The notes below the pieces were generated by a model. The model saw only the letters and a list, made by a program, of their open reading frames with translations, was not told the origin of the DNA and searched no databases. From contig CACWUS010000001.1 in NCBI GenBank assembly GCA_902764145.1, positions 85,678-149,677 on the forward strand: DNA of 64,000 nt, given 5' to 3'. The DNA comes from an uncultured Erysipelotrichaceae bacterium. GTDB taxonomy: Bacteria; Bacillota_I; Bacilli_A; RF39; UBA660. The translations under genes and the position numbers were made by a program. Positions 8,737 to 18,134 of the stretch are shown in pieces; position 1 is the first letter of the stretch; every line of letters begins with the position of its first letter.

Positions 8737-9008
8737 TAATAACAGAGCAATTACTGTCATTTATTATTTCAATTTTATATGGATTTTTCTATTTTTTTAC
8801 GCTTAAAATATCATATAATTATCTTTATTGTAAGAAAAAAATATATAAAATGTTAAATTCTTTTTTATTTCAATTTTTACACACAATAATCTATTTTAAG
8901 ATATATTATTTTGTTAATTTTGGACAAGTAAACGTATATTTTATTATTATTACAATTATCGTTTATTTTATGATAAATATTAAATTTACAAAAAATATGT
9001 CAAACTAA
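8733..9008 (+). CDS. yabQ: Spore cortex biosynthesis membrane protein YabQ
   Basis: 91 residues, mostly hydrophobic with about three membrane segments, beginning ITEQLLSFIISILYGFFYFF, the typical YabQ start. It is shorter than many YabQ proteins. Translational coupling to yabP (ATGA overlap) and position just upstream of divIC are as in Bacillus, and I rely on that context as much as on sequence. YabQ is an integral membrane protein of the mother cell required for cortex synthesis. Confidence 0.75.
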   Translation: MIITEQLLSFIISILYGFFYFFTLKISYNYLYCKKKIYKMLNSFLFQFLHTIIYFKIYYFVNFGQVNVYFIIITIIVYFMINIKFTKNMSN

Positions 9009-9071
9009 GTATAATCAATTGTAAATGATAATTCTAAAAGTTATAATTAACAATAGAAAATGGTGAATTAT

Positions 9072-9362
9072 ATGAGAAAATTAAGCGGAAAAACTAAATT
9101 TAGAGTGACTTTTTTATTTGTTAGTCTTATAATAGCTAGTGTAGTTTTTGTATCTACTGCTTTTTCTTATGTATCACAAATTGAAAAAACTAAGAATGAA
9201 ATTAATGATTTAAAAGTAACATACAATGATACATTATCTACTGAAGAAGCATTAAAAGATGAAATTAATAAACTTCAGGATCCTGAATATATGGCAAGAT
9301 ATGCAAGAGAAAAATATTTATATTCAAAGAAAGATGAAATTATTATTAAAATTGAAGACTAG
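9072..9362 (+). CDS. divIC: Cell division protein DivIC (septum initiator FtsB-like)
   Basis: 96 residues with a cytoplasmic basic start, one membrane helix (VTFLFVSLIIASVVFVSTAF), a coiled coil (IEKTKNEINDLKVTYNDTL...ALKDEINKLQDPEYMARYAREKYLY) and a short tail. This is the bitopic FtsB/DivIC architecture, and the PEYMARYAREKY segment is diagnostic. DivIC works with FtsL and DivIB in the divisome. GGTGA at 9062-9066 fits the ATG at 9072; the ATG at 9060 lies before it. The position between yabQ and tilS follows Bacillus, though spoIIE and yabR are missing between them. Confidence 0.88.
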   Translation: MRKLSGKTKFRVTFLFVSLIIASVVFVSTAFSYVSQIEKTKNEINDLKVTYNDTLSTEEALKDEINKLQDPEYMARYAREKYLYSKKDEIIIKIED

Positions 9363-9374
9363 AAAGGTCAAATA

Positions 9375-10700
9375 ATGGAAGAAGTATATAACTTTATAAG
9401 GAATGAAATAGATTTAAATCCTAATGATAAAATAGTAGTGGGAGTTTCAGGTGGTCCTGATTCAATGGCACTATTATATATTTTAAATGAGTTTAAAAAT
9501 AAGATGGGTCTTAAACTAATATGTGCACATATTAATCACAATGTTAGAAAAGAAAGCGATGAAGAGGAAAAATATGTAAGAAATTATTGCAAAGAAAATA
9601 ATATTATTTTTGAATCTGTCAAAATTAAATTCTGGGGAGATGATAATTTTGAAAATGAAGCAAGAAGTAAAAGATATAATTTTTTTGAAGAATTAGTTGA
9701 AAAATATAATGCTAAATATTTAATGACAGCGCATCATGCTGATGATTTAATCGAAACCATTTTGATGAGAATTGTAAGAGGATCAACTTTAAAAGGCTAT
9801 AGTGGGTTTTCAAAAATTGTTAACAAAGGAAATTATAAAATAGTAAGACCACTAATAACACTAACGAAAGATGAAATAATTGAATTTGATAAACTAAATA
9901 AAATTAAATATTTTATTGATTCATCTAATAATGAAAATTATCATACTAGAAATAGATATAGACATATTGTTTTACCTTTTTTAAAAAAAGAAAATCCTAA
10001 TGTACATAAAAAATTTTTAAAATTTAGTGAAACACTGCTTGAAAATAGTGCATTTATTGATAGAGAAGCAAATAGTCATTTTAATAGAGTCTTTCAAGAT
10101 GGTATTTTGTTCATCGACAAATTTATTGAATTAGATAAAGTAATTCAAACAAAAATAATATATAATATACTAGAACGAATTTATGGAGATGATTTATTAA
10201 TAGTTAATGATGCTCATGTTGATTTAATATTTAGTTTGATAAAGTCAAATAAATCAAATAGTATTGTTCATTTGCCTAATAATGTAATAATTGTTAAAGC
10301 ATATAATGAATTGACATTTAGTTATGATGATGAGCAAAAAGATGAATATGAAATGGAAATTGATAAAGTAGTAAATTTACCTAATGGAAAAATAATAGAA
10401 GCTGTTAATGATAGCGTTGACAATTCAAATTTTACTACTAGATTAAATAGTAAAGATATAAAACTTCCATTATATGTTAGAAATAGAAGAGATGGAGATA
10501 AAATGGAAGTTAAAGGATTAAATGGTAGTAAGAAAATTAGCGATATTTTTATAAATGAAAAAATTAAAGTAACAGATAGAAACTCTTGGCCAGTGGTATT
10601 GGATGCTGAAAATACAATAATATGGGTTCCAGGATTAAAAAAATCAAAACTTGATAGAAAAACTGATGAGGAATATGATATAATACTAAGGTATTATTAG
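9375..10700 (+). CDS. tilS: tRNA(Ile)-lysidine synthase TilS
   Basis: 441 residues. The PP-loop ATP pyrophosphatase motif GVSGGPDSMALLYIL is near residue 24, followed by CAHINHNVR, FENEARSKRYNFFEE and TAHHADDLIETILMRIVRGS, then the C-terminal TilS domain (LPLYVRNRRDGDKM, KKISDIFINEKI). TilS converts C34 of the tRNA-Ile CAU anticodon to lysidine and is essential in most bacteria. It lies 12 bases after divIC and 14 before ftsH, probably in one operon. hprT, which separates tilS from ftsH in Bacillus, is not present. Confidence 0.96.
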   Translation: MEEVYNFIRNEIDLNPNDKIVVGVSGGPDSMALLYILNEFKNKMGLKLICAHINHNVRKESDEEEKYVRNYCKENNIIFESVKIKFWGDDNFENEARSKRYNFFEELVEKYNAKYLMTAHHADDLIETILMRIVRGSTLKGYSGFSKIVNKGNYKIVRPLITLTKDEIIEFDKLNKIKYFIDSSNNENYHTRNRYRHIVLPFLKKENPNVHKKFLKFSETLLENSAFIDREANSHFNRVFQDGILFIDKFIELDKVIQTKIIYNILERIYGDDLLIVNDAHVDLIFSLIKSNKSNSIVHLPNNVIIVKAYNELTFSYDDEQKDEYEMEIDKVVNLPNGKIIEAVNDSVDNSNFTTRLNSKDIKLPLYVRNRRDGDKMEVKGLNGSKKISDIFINEKIKVTDRNSWPVVLDAENTIIWVPGLKKSKLDRKTDEEYDIILRYY

Positions 10701-10714
10701 AAAGGACGGATTAT

Positions 10715-12640
10715 ATGAATATCAAAAGAAGTAAAAAAAGTATGAGTTTTATGCCTTATATATTATTATTATTTGTAATATTAGGTTCATATTTAATATT
10801 AAATACTGTTAGTAATAAAGTTAATGAACTTAACTATACGGAACTAACAAGTGAATTAAACTCTGGCAATGTAGAAGAAATTGTAGTAACACCTAAAAGT
10901 GCTTCAGGAGTATATGTTGTTACTGGTAAATTGAAGGATTATGCAAAAAATGAGACTTTTAAAGTAACAATTCCATATACTGATACAGTAATATCATCTT
11001 TGTATGAAAATGCTGAAAAACAAAATTTAAAAGTTAAAACAAATACTAATCCAGAAAACAGTGCTTGGATAAATGTTTTAATTAATATAGTACCAATAGT
11101 TATATTTGGTGTGCTTCTATATTTAATGTTTACTAGATTAGGAAATAATGGAAAGGGAACATTTGATTTTGGTAGAAGTAAAGCTAAATTAGCTGATGAA
11201 GGCGGAAATAAAACATTTAAAGATGTTGCTGGATTAAAAGAGGAAAAAGAAGAAGTACAAGAATTAATTGATTTCTTAAAAAATCCAAAAAAATTCACAA
11301 AAATGGGTGCTAGAATTCCTAAGGGAGTATTATTAGTTGGTCCTCCTGGAACTGGAAAAACATTATTAGCAAAAGCAATAGCTGGTGAAGCTAAAGTACC
11401 TTTCTTTTATATAAGTGGTTCAGATTTTGTTGAATTATTTGTTGGAGTTGGAGCATCTCGTGTAAGAGATATGTTTAAACAAGCAAAACAAACAGCACCT
11501 TGCTTAATATTTATAGATGAAATTGATGCCGTTGGACGTGAAAGAGGAACTGGTTTAGGTGGTGGACATGATGAAAGAGAACAAACACTTAATCAGTTAT
11601 TATCTGAAATGGATGGTTTTGGTGAAAATGAAGGAATTATAATTATAGCTGCAACTAACAGACCAGATGTATTAGATCCAGCTTTATTAAGACCTGGAAG
11701 ATTCGATAGACAAGTTACAGTTGGAAAACCTGATGTTAAAGAAAGAGAAGAAATATTAAAAGTACATGCTAAAAATAAAATTTTAGATAATAATGTCAAA
11801 TTAAAATTTATTGCAGAAAGAACACCTGGATATAGTGGAGCAGATTTAGAAAATTTACTTAATGAAGCTGCATTATTAGCTGTAAGAAGAAATAAAAATG
11901 CTATTTCTATGGATGAAATTGATGAAGCAAGCGATAGAGTATTAATGGGACCTGCTAAAACAAGCAGAAAAGTAACAGATTATGAAAAGAAAATTGTAGC
12001 TTATCATGAAGCTGGACATGCTGTTAGTGGAATTATACTTCCTAATGGAGAAGAAGTACATAAAATAACTATTATTCCTCGTGGAATGGCTGGTGGATAT
12101 ACTCAAATGCTTCCTAAAGAAGAAAGAACACTTGTATATACAAAGAAGGAATTAGAAGAACAAATAATTACATTATTATCTGGTCGTGCAAGTGAAGAGA
12201 CTTATATGAATGAAATATCTACAGGGGCAAGCGATGATTTGAAACGTGCAACTAAGATAGCAAGAAGTATGGTTACTGAATACGGAATGAGTTCACTTGG
12301 ACCTATGCAATTTGAACATAGAAGTGAAAGTGTTTTCTTAGGAAGAGATTATAATCAAACTAAAAACTTCTCTGATCAAGTAGCATTACAAATAGATCAA
12401 GAGGTTAAAAAAATAATTGATGAATGCTATAAAGAAGCGAAAAAAATTGTTTTGGGCGAAAAGAAATTGATAAGTGTACTTGCAGATGCACTTATTACAA
12501 AGGAAACTTTAACTAAAGAAGAAATTGAGAAATTAGTTGAAGAAAATAGTAATTATAAAGTAAAAAAAGAAGATAATCCTGATAATGAAGAATCTGAAAA
12601 AAAGGAAAAGAAACATACTGAAGAAACAGATAAGGAATAA
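10715..12640 (+). CDS. ftsH: ATP-dependent zinc metalloprotease FtsH
   Basis: 641 residues. Two membrane helices (about 13-32 and 117-137) flank a small external domain. The AAA+ module has Walker A GPPGTGKT, Walker [11 protein letters not shown] and the second region of homology RPGRFDRQ, and the protease domain has the zinc motif HEAGH. The C-terminus is acidic and lysine-rich. FtsH degrades membrane and short-lived cytoplasmic proteins and in Bacillus affects sporulation. Length and motifs are typical. It is followed by its own terminator. Confidence 0.98.
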   Translation: MNIKRSKKSMSFMPYILLLFVILGSYLILNTVSNKVNELNYTELTSELNSGNVEEIVVTPKSASGVYVVTGKLKDYAKNETFKVTIPYTDTVISSLYENAEKQNLKVKTNTNPENSAWINVLINIVPIVIFGVLLYLMFTRLGNNGKGTFDFGRSKAKLADEGGNKTFKDVAGLKEEKEEVQELIDFLKNPKKFTKMGARIPKGVLLVGPPGTGKTLLAKAIAGEAKVPFFYISGSDFVELFVGVGASRVRDMFKQAKQTAPCLIFIDEIDAVGRERGTGLGGGHDEREQTLNQLLSEMDGFGENEGIIIIAATNRPDVLDPALLRPGRFDRQVTVGKPDVKEREEILKVHAKNKILDNNVKLKFIAERTPGYSGADLENLLNEAALLAVRRNKNAISMDEIDEASDRVLMGPAKTSRKVTDYEKKIVAYHEAGHAVSGIILPNGEEVHKITIIPRGMAGGYTQMLPKEERTLVYTKKELEEQIITLLSGRASEETYMNEISTGASDDLKRATKIARSMVTEYGMSSLGPMQFEHRSESVFLGRDYNQTKNFSDQVALQIDQEVKKIIDECYKEAKKIVLGEKKLISVLADALITKETLTKEEIEKLVEENSNYKVKKEDNPDNEESEKKEKKHTEETDKE

Positions 12641-12643
12641 TTT

Positions 12644-12673
12644 GAGGTTACTGATTATCAGTAATCTCTTTTT
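12644..12673 (+). terminator. Intrinsic terminator after ftsH
   Basis: Hairpin GAGGTTACTGA / TCAGTAATCTC with a TTA loop (one wobble pair), then five T. Confidence 0.8.
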
Positions 12674-12688
12674 GTATAAGGAGAAAAT

Positions 12689-13582
12689 ATGAAGAATAAA
12701 ACATTATTAATACTTGCAGCTGGTATGGGAAGTAGATTTGGAGGACTTAAGCAAGCAACTTCTTTTGGACCAAACGGGGAATATATTATTGACTATTCAA
12801 TATATGATGCAATAAGATGCGGTTTCAATAAAGTGGTATTTATTATTAAAGAAGAAAATTATGATTTATTTAGAAATACAGTAGGTAAAAGAATAGAAAA
12901 TCATATTAAAGTAGAATATGTTTTCCAAAAAATAGATAATATTCCAAATAATGATAAAATACCTTCAAGTAGGATTAAACCTATGGGAACCGCTCATGCT
13001 ATATTATGTGCTAAAGAAGTTATTAAAGAGCCATTTGTTATGATAAATGCTGATGATTATTATGGGTATGAATCATTTGAAATAGCAAGTAATTATATAG
13101 ATAATAATAAAGATAAAATGGCAATACTTGGATATAAAGTGACAAATACAATGAGTGAAAATGGTTCTGTTAAAAGAGGAGTAATCAAAATTATTAATAA
13201 TAAATTAAATGAATTAATAGAATCAAGTATAGTAAAAGACAAAAAAACAATTAAAGCCACAAAATTGAGTAATGGTGAAGAATATATCATTGAACCTGAT
13301 ACTTTAGTTTCAATGAATATGATTATATTTATACCCGAATTTTTTGATTATATAGAATCAAATTTAAGCTATTTTATGGAAAATAGTGATTTAGAAAAAG
13401 ATGAATATTTAATACCTGATGTTATTACAAAATCAATTGCTGAGAAAAAATATGATTTTGAAGTAGTTAAAACACCAGCTAAGTGGGTTGGAGTTACTTA
13501 TAAAGAAGATAAAGATATGGTTATTAATTATATTAATGAATTAATAAAGAAAGGTATTTATAGTAAAGATTTGTGGAATTGA
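12689..13582 (+). CDS. Sugar nucleotidyltransferase family protein
   Basis: 297 residues with the NTP-transferase signature LLILAAGMGSRFGGLKQ at the N-terminus, then GMGTAHAILCA-like sequence (PMGTAHAILCA) and MINADDYYG holding the metal-binding aspartates. The family joins a sugar phosphate or similar alcohol phosphate to a nucleotide. The substrate is not evident; the protein resembles the uncharacterised NDP-sugar pyrophosphorylase group found in many Firmicutes rather than GlmU or GalU. It has its own ribosome site (AAGGAG) after the ftsH terminator, and its stop overlaps the -35 box of the tsaB promoter. Confidence 0.75.
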   Translation: MKNKTLLILAAGMGSRFGGLKQATSFGPNGEYIIDYSIYDAIRCGFNKVVFIIKEENYDLFRNTVGKRIENHIKVEYVFQKIDNIPNNDKIPSSRIKPMGTAHAILCAKEVIKEPFVMINADDYYGYESFEIASNYIDNNKDKMAILGYKVTNTMSENGSVKRGVIKIINNKLNELIESSIVKDKKTIKATKLSNGEEYIIEPDTLVSMNMIIFIPEFFDYIESNLSYFMENSDLEKDEYLIPDVITKSIAEKKYDFEVVKTPAKWVGVTYKEDKDMVINYINELIKKGIYSKDLWN

Positions 13583-13607
13583 CTTAAATAGCAATTTAAT
13601 ATATAAT
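13579..13607 (+). promoter_or_regulatory. Sigma-A type promoter for tsaB-rimI-tsaD
   Basis: TTGACT (13579-13584), 17 bases, TATAAT (13602-13607). The -35 box overlaps the stop codon of the preceding gene. Confidence 0.85.
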
Positions 13608-13637
13608 ACCTAAAGTTAATTGGGAAAGAGGAATATT

Positions 13638-14183
13638 ATGATATTATTTATTGATACACATTCAGAATTAATTACAATTGCGCTAAAGAACAATGATGAT
13701 TTGTACATTAAAACTAAAGAGAGTGAATTCAGTCATTCTGTTTATACTATGCCTATGATAGAAGAAATTTTTAAGGAAAACAATCTAAATATTAGAGATT
13801 TAAAAAAAATAATAGTGGTAAATGGTCCAGGTAGTTTTACTGGTATAAGAATTGGTTTATCTATTGCTAAAACCATGGCTTATGCTCTTAAAATAGATAT
13901 TAATACTATATCTAGTTTAACTGCTTATTTAGTAAGTAATGAAACAAATAAAAATAAAGCTTCTGTAATTGAAGACAACAAAGGATATTACATAAGTGTA
14001 TTTGATAAAAACAATAATCCTATTAATAAAGAATACTATAGTGAAGTAAATGATTGTAAATATGATGTTGTTGAGCAAAAATTAGATATAAATAGAATAA
14101 TTGACTATTGTAAAAATATCAAAAGTGAAAATCCTCATTTTGTTAAAGCAAATTATGTTAAGAAAATAGAGGTGGAAAAATGA
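13638..14183 (+). CDS. tsaB: tRNA t6A biosynthesis protein TsaB
   Basis: About 181 residues. It starts with the ASKHA fold motif ILFIDTHSELITIALK and contains VVNGPGSFTGIRIGLSIAKTMAY, the TsaB signature. TsaB is the non-catalytic partner that activates TsaD in threonylcarbamoyl-adenosine (t6A37) formation. The ATG at 13638 follows AAAGAGGAA; a TTG at 13620 lies ahead of the ribosome site. The C-terminal half is short and diverged, as often seen in Firmicutes. It overlaps rimI by four bases. Confidence 0.92.
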   Translation: MILFIDTHSELITIALKNNDDLYIKTKESEFSHSVYTMPMIEEIFKENNLNIRDLKKIIVVNGPGSFTGIRIGLSIAKTMAYALKIDINTISSLTAYLVSNETNKNKASVIEDNKGYYISVFDKNNNPINKEYYSEVNDCKYDVVEQKLDINRIIDYCKNIKSENPHFVKANYVKKIEVEK

Positions 14184-14512
14184 TTGAAAAAGAAATATTA
14201 AGTGATACAGATTCTATTTACAATTATATGGATGGCGAAAAAGTATTAGGTTATTTAGAAATAAGAAACGTTGATAATGTTATTGATATTATGAACCTTT
14301 ATGTAAATGAAGAAAACAGGCATAAAGGAATAGCAACTTCACTTATGAATGAAGTTATTGAAAAAGAAGAATATAGCAGAATTATGCTTGAAGTAAATGA
14401 AAATAACAATGAAGCATTACGTTTATATAATAAGTTAGGATTTAAAGAGATTAGTTTAAGAGAGAGATATTATGGTGAAGATACCGCTATTATTATGGAG
14501 AAGGTGAAATAA
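14180..14512 (+). CDS. rimI: GNAT acetyltransferase RimI
   Basis: 110 residues, shorter than the usual RimI of about 150. The GNAT acetyl-CoA motif A is visible (LYVNEENRHKGIATSLMNEVI) and so is motif B (LEVNENNNEALRLYNKLGFKEI), ending YYGEDTAIIMEK, which is typical of ribosomal-protein S18 N-acetyltransferase. Position between tsaB and tsaD is the conserved Firmicutes arrangement. Start and stop codons overlap both neighbours (four bases with tsaB, one base with tsaD), pointing to tight translational coupling. Targets other than S18 are possible. Confidence 0.88.
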   Translation: MIEKEILSDTDSIYNYMDGEKVLGYLEIRNVDNVIDIMNLYVNEENRHKGIATSLMNEVIEKEEYSRIMLEVNENNNEALRLYNKLGFKEISLRERYYGEDTAIIMEKVK

Positions 14513-15534
14513 TGAAAGATGTATATATTTTGGCTGTAGAATCATCTTGTGATGAAACAAGTGTGAGTATAATAAAAAATGGCCATGAGGATATAGCTAC
14601 AGTTATTAACTCACAAATAGATGTACATACTAAATATGGTGGTGTGGTTCCAGAAGTAGCTAGTAGACTTCATTTAGAAAATATTACTATGGTAATTGAT
14701 GAATGTTTAGATAGGGCAAATATGTCACTTGAAGATATTGATGCTTTTGCATGTACTTATGCTCCTGGTTTACTTGGTAGTTTGCTTGTAGGAGTTGAAG
14801 CTACAAAGGCCCTTTCATTTGTATATAATAAGCCATTTATAGCAACAAATCATATGATGGGACATATATATGCCAATATGATTGGAAATGAATATGATTA
14901 TCCATTAATTTCATTAATTGTATCAGGTGGACATACAGATTTAATATTAATGAAAAGTGAAAATGAATTTGAATATTTAGGACAAACTTTAGATGATGCA
15001 ATAGGTGAAGCTTATGATAAAGTGGCAAGAATACTTGATTTACCTTATCCAGGAGGTCCTAATGTAGAAAAATATGCATTAGAAGGTACACCCTCATATA
15101 AAATGCCTCAAATACTAAATGATGATTCTTTTAATTTTAGTTTCAGTGGTATTAAAAGCCATATAAATAATTTAGTTCATAATGAACATCAAAGGGGACA
15201 TGAAATAAATAAGTATGACCTTGCTTGTTCTTTTCAAAATTGTGTTACATCACATTTAGTAGATAAAACTAAAAAAGCATTATTAAAATATAATTTAAAG
15301 ACATTTTTAATAAGTGGTGGTGTTGCAGCAAATACATTTATACGTACTTCATTAAAAGAGATGTGTGAAAGTATAGGTGTAAATATGTATATGCCAGAAA
15401 AAAAATACTGTACAGACAATGCAGCTATGATTGGAGCTGCAGCTTATGTGTTATATAAAAACAAGCAATTTGCTCCATTATCAACTAATGCACAAAGTCA
15501 TGCAAGTTTGGAAATGAATTTTAAAAAAGAGTAG
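14512..15534 (+). CDS. tsaD: tRNA t6A threonylcarbamoyltransferase TsaD
   Basis: 340 residues, full family length. Motifs: LAVESSCDETSVSI, the metal-binding HMMGHIYAN, SLIVSGGHTDLI, GEAYDKVARILDLPYPGGP and ISGGVAANTFIR, with the C-terminal CTDNAAMIGAAAY. With TsaB and TsaE it transfers the threonylcarbamoyl group to A37 of tRNAs reading ANN codons. It is the last gene of the tsaB-rimI-tsaD operon and ends in a terminator shared with the convergent neighbour. tsaC and tsaE are not in this window. Confidence 0.97.
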   Translation: MKDVYILAVESSCDETSVSIIKNGHEDIATVINSQIDVHTKYGGVVPEVASRLHLENITMVIDECLDRANMSLEDIDAFACTYAPGLLGSLLVGVEATKALSFVYNKPFIATNHMMGHIYANMIGNEYDYPLISLIVSGGHTDLILMKSENEFEYLGQTLDDAIGEAYDKVARILDLPYPGGPNVEKYALEGTPSYKMPQILNDDSFNFSFSGIKSHINNLVHNEHQRGHEINKYDLACSFQNCVTSHLVDKTKKALLKYNLKTFLISGGVAANTFIRTSLKEMCESIGVNMYMPEKKYCTDNAAMIGAAAYVLYKNKQFAPLSTNAQSHASLEMNFKKE

Positions 15535-15557
15535 TTTTAATAACTACTCTTTATTTT
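15526..15557. terminator. Bidirectional terminator between tsaD and the LRV gene
   Basis: Perfect stem AAAGAGTAGTT/AACTACTCTTT with T-rich and A-rich flanks, serving two convergent genes. Confidence 0.85.
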
Positions 15558-16660
15558 TAATATTTTTTAACTCCTACATTAGTTCCTTCCATATTTACAC
15601 CATCAAAATTATAAGAAGCAAGATTCTTGTCATCAAGTGTGGTATTACTTAAATCTTTATTATAAATAAGTTGTGGATCTATTTTTAGATTTGATTCACT
15701 TATATCAATACCACAAACTTTTAAATTATTAGTATCAATATTCTCTAAATTCAGAAAATTAAGTACTGATAGAAATTCACTTTTAATTTCATAATGATCA
15801 TCAACTTTAGTAAGAAAAGTATCATTATCTATTTTAAAACTATGATAGAATTTTCTGACAAAAGTTTTGTTACTTCTTTTTAATTTATCAATTGTAATTA
15901 ATAGTTTAGAAGGAGACTTACTTTTTTCTTCTTGCTCTAATTCTCTTTCTATTTCTGCTTCAAATAATCTGTCTTCTTCACTTTCACTATTTATTTCAAT
16001 TTTAGCATCAATTGATTGTTGAAGAGTAGCTGGCTCACTTTTTTGGACCAAATTGTCTGGTGTTTGAGTGTAAGAAATATTTGAATTAGCATTTTCATTT
16101 GGTGTAATATCATTATTTATATTTAATCTACCAACATTTTGTGTTGCCATTCTTCTAGCAGCGGCAAGTTCATTTGGATCAGCCATTACTTTTGGTTTAT
16201 TTTGCTTTTCTTTTTGTTTTTCTATTTCTTTCAGTTCATTATAATAAGCAATCATGTTATCAAGTTCTTCTTCATGTTTTCCTTTTTTAATCTCTTTTTG
16301 CTCAGTTTTATCTTTTGAATCCAATCTTTTTTTAGCAGCATCTCTTATAAAAAAATCGCTATCCATTAACAGTCTATCTAATAACTCAAAAGAACAGTTT
16401 GGATTTTGTATAGCAGTTTTTTTAATAGTTGAGTTAGAATCGAATTTTATAATTCTTTCTAATGTTTGAACAGAACAATTTTTGTTTTGAACTCCTAGTT
16501 TTCTTACTAATACATTACTATCATTTACAAGCATTGTAAGAATGTCAATTGGACAATCAAAATTAATAAGGTAATCTTCAGATAATTTAGTATTAATAAT
16601 ATAGTTTTTAATAATATTAGCAATTTCATTTAAATCAGTTATATCTTTTAGGTTTTTCAT
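15557..16660 (-). CDS. LRV-repeat / pentapeptide-like protein, unknown function
   Basis: 367 residues, no signal peptide or membrane segment. Residues about 25-105 hold three repeats of about 26 residues of leucine-rich-repeat-variant type, with NPNCSFELLDRLLMDSD and NKNCSVQTLERIIKFDS as clear copies. The middle (about 115-250) is charged and low in complexity. The C-terminus resembles pentapeptide repeats (NTTLDDKNLASYNFDGVNME). Such parts usually bind other proteins; no catalytic motif is visible. It is the last gene of an operon with the dCMP deaminase and a glycosyltransferase (gaps of 8 and 12 bases). Function not recognised. Confidence 0.7.
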   Translation of the reverse strand: MKNLKDITDLNEIANIIKNYIINTKLSEDYLINFDCPIDILTMLVNDSNVLVRKLGVQNKNCSVQTLERIIKFDSNSTIKKTAIQNPNCSFELLDRLLMDSDFFIRDAAKKRLDSKDKTEQKEIKKGKHEEELDNMIAYYNELKEIEKQKEKQNKPKVMADPNELAAARRMATQNVGRLNINNDITPNENANSNISYTQTPDNLVQKSEPATLQQSIDAKIEINSESEEDRLFEAEIERELEQEEKSKSPSKLLITIDKLKRSNKTFVRKFYHSFKIDNDTFLTKVDDHYEIKSEFLSVLNFLNLENIDTNNLKVCGIDISESNLKIDPQLIYNKDLSNTTLDDKNLASYNFDGVNMEGTNVGVKKY

Positions 16661-16668
16661 ATTTCACC

Positions 16669-17532
16669 TCATAAAATATTATCATCGAATCCTATTAGTT
16701 CTCTGATATAGTAATCATGTTTTTTATTTTTGACATTTAATGAGCAAATAATAAAACTTGTTAAAAATTGTTGTAATATAATTAATAAAAATAAACCAAA
16801 TAAGCAAGTACTATTGCCAATTTTTAATACTTTTGTTACTCTTAATATTAATAATATGAAGAATATTGCTATTAAAAAATAATTAATAAATTTAATAAAA
16901 TTATATGGTTTTTCTGAGTAAGAAATTAATTTTGTTGTATCAATATCTTTTAGGTGATTTTTATTATCATATTTTGAATAATAAATATTAAAACCGACAA
17001 GTTCAAATATATATTGTGAAAAATAATTACTAGGATATTTTAAAATAGCATTTTTAATATTTTTTCTAAATATTTTATAATTAGTTTTATTAATATCAAT
17101 ATTTAATTTAAATAATTTATTTAATAATTTGATTTTTAGTTTTTTAAAAAATTTATTTTCTTCGTAATTTGAATACATACAAACACAGTCATAATTTGTA
17201 TGTTCAATTAGAAAATCATACATCTTTGTTATATGTGTTACATTTGCTTGTAAATCTAAATCAAAAACACATACTAATTCACTATTACTATATTCTAGAC
17301 CTGCTTTAATAGATAAATCTTTACCACAATTATTTGATAAACTAATTATTTTTACATTTTCATCATCATTAGAATATATTTCTTTTAATATATCTAGTGT
17401 TTTATCATTTGATGAATCATCTACAAAAATAAATTTATGTTTTACATTTTTTAGTTCATCATTAATTTTATTGTAGTAATTTAATATGCTTTTTTCTTTG
17501 TTATACAAAGGTATAATAATATCTAATGTCAC
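16669..17532 (-). CDS. GT2-family glycosyltransferase with C-terminal membrane anchor
   Basis: 287 residues. The GT-A fold start LDIIIPLYNKEKSI, FVDDSSNDKTLDIL and the metal-binding VFDLDLQANV (DxD-like) are visible, and two membrane helices lie in the last third. This is the DPM1/GtrB layout: transfer of a sugar from a nucleotide donor to a polyprenyl phosphate. The start is a GTG at 17532, with AGGAG nine bases before. The acceptor and sugar are unknown; no flippase or GtrA partner lies next to it. It is in an operon between the dCMP deaminase and the LRV protein. Confidence 0.8.
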   Translation of the reverse strand: MTLDIIIPLYNKEKSILNYYNKINDELKNVKHKFIFVDDSSNDKTLDILKEIYSNDDENVKIISLSNNCGKDLSIKAGLEYSNSELVCVFDLDLQANVTHITKMYDFLIEHTNYDCVCMYSNYEENKFFKKLKIKLLNKLFKLNIDINKTNYKIFRKNIKNAILKYPSNYFSQYIFELVGFNIYYSKYDNKNHLKDIDTTKLISYSEKPYNFIKFINYFLIAIFFILLILRVTKVLKIGNSTCLFGLFLLIILQQFLTSFIICSLNVKNKKHDYYIRELIGFDDNIL

Positions 17533-17544
17533 AATTAATCACTC

Positions 17545-18033
17545 CTAATAACCTTTTGTCCCATTTAAACTATCATCATTTTCTATTAATTCACTAACCA
17601 TTATTTCTCTATATTTATCTTTTGAATCTCTAAAAATCATTTTTTCTATACCACTATTAATAATAAATCTTTTGCACATAGCACATGGCATTGAATTTTT
17701 AACATATTCACCTGTTTTAGCATCAACACCAACTTCATAAAGAGTTGAACCAATCATATCTTTTCTTGCTGCTGATATGATTGCATTTTGTTCTGCATGA
17801 ACGCTTCTACAAAGTTCATATCTTTCTCCTCTTGGAATGTTTAATTCCTCTCTTATGCATGTTCCAATATCAGTACAGTTTTTTCTTCCTCTTGGCGCAC
17901 CATTATAACCTGTAGATATTATTTCATCATCTTTAACTATAACAGCACCCCATTTTCTTCTTAAGCAAGTTGACCTTTCAAGGGCAGCTTCTGCTAAATC
18001 CAAATAATAATTGTTTTTATCTATTCTTTTCAT
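17545..18033 (-). CDS. Deoxycytidylate (dCMP) deaminase, ComEB-like
   Basis: About 162 residues. The zinc-deaminase motifs are VHAEQNAI (HAE) and MPCAMCKRFII (PCxxC), and KWGAVIVKDDEIISTGYNGAPRG near the N-terminus is typical of dCMP deaminases; an extra cysteine pair around CTDIGTC fits the second zinc site of the family. The enzyme turns dCMP into dUMP, feeding thymidylate synthesis. The ATG at 18033 follows AGAGGTAG; an upstream in-frame start at 18063 has none. First gene of a three-gene minus-strand operon, divergent from the P-type ATPase. Confidence 0.9.
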   Translation of the reverse strand: MKRIDKNNYYLDLAEAALERSTCLRRKWGAVIVKDDEIISTGYNGAPRGRKNCTDIGTCIREELNIPRGERYELCRSVHAEQNAIISAARKDMIGSTLYEVGVDAKTGEYVKNSMPCAMCKRFIINSGIEKMIFRDSKDKYREIMVSELIENDDSLNGTKGY

Positions 18034-18134
18034 TTTACTACCTCTTATAAAACATTTTAGCATAATAAAGTTAATATTTAAATATTTTTGTCATTATTTA
18101 TTATTCATATGAGTAGACTTTATTGAGGAAAAAA

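Noticed and set aside
10939-11298. 119-codon minus-strand frame inside ftsH
   Set aside because: Shadow frame of a highly conserved gene.
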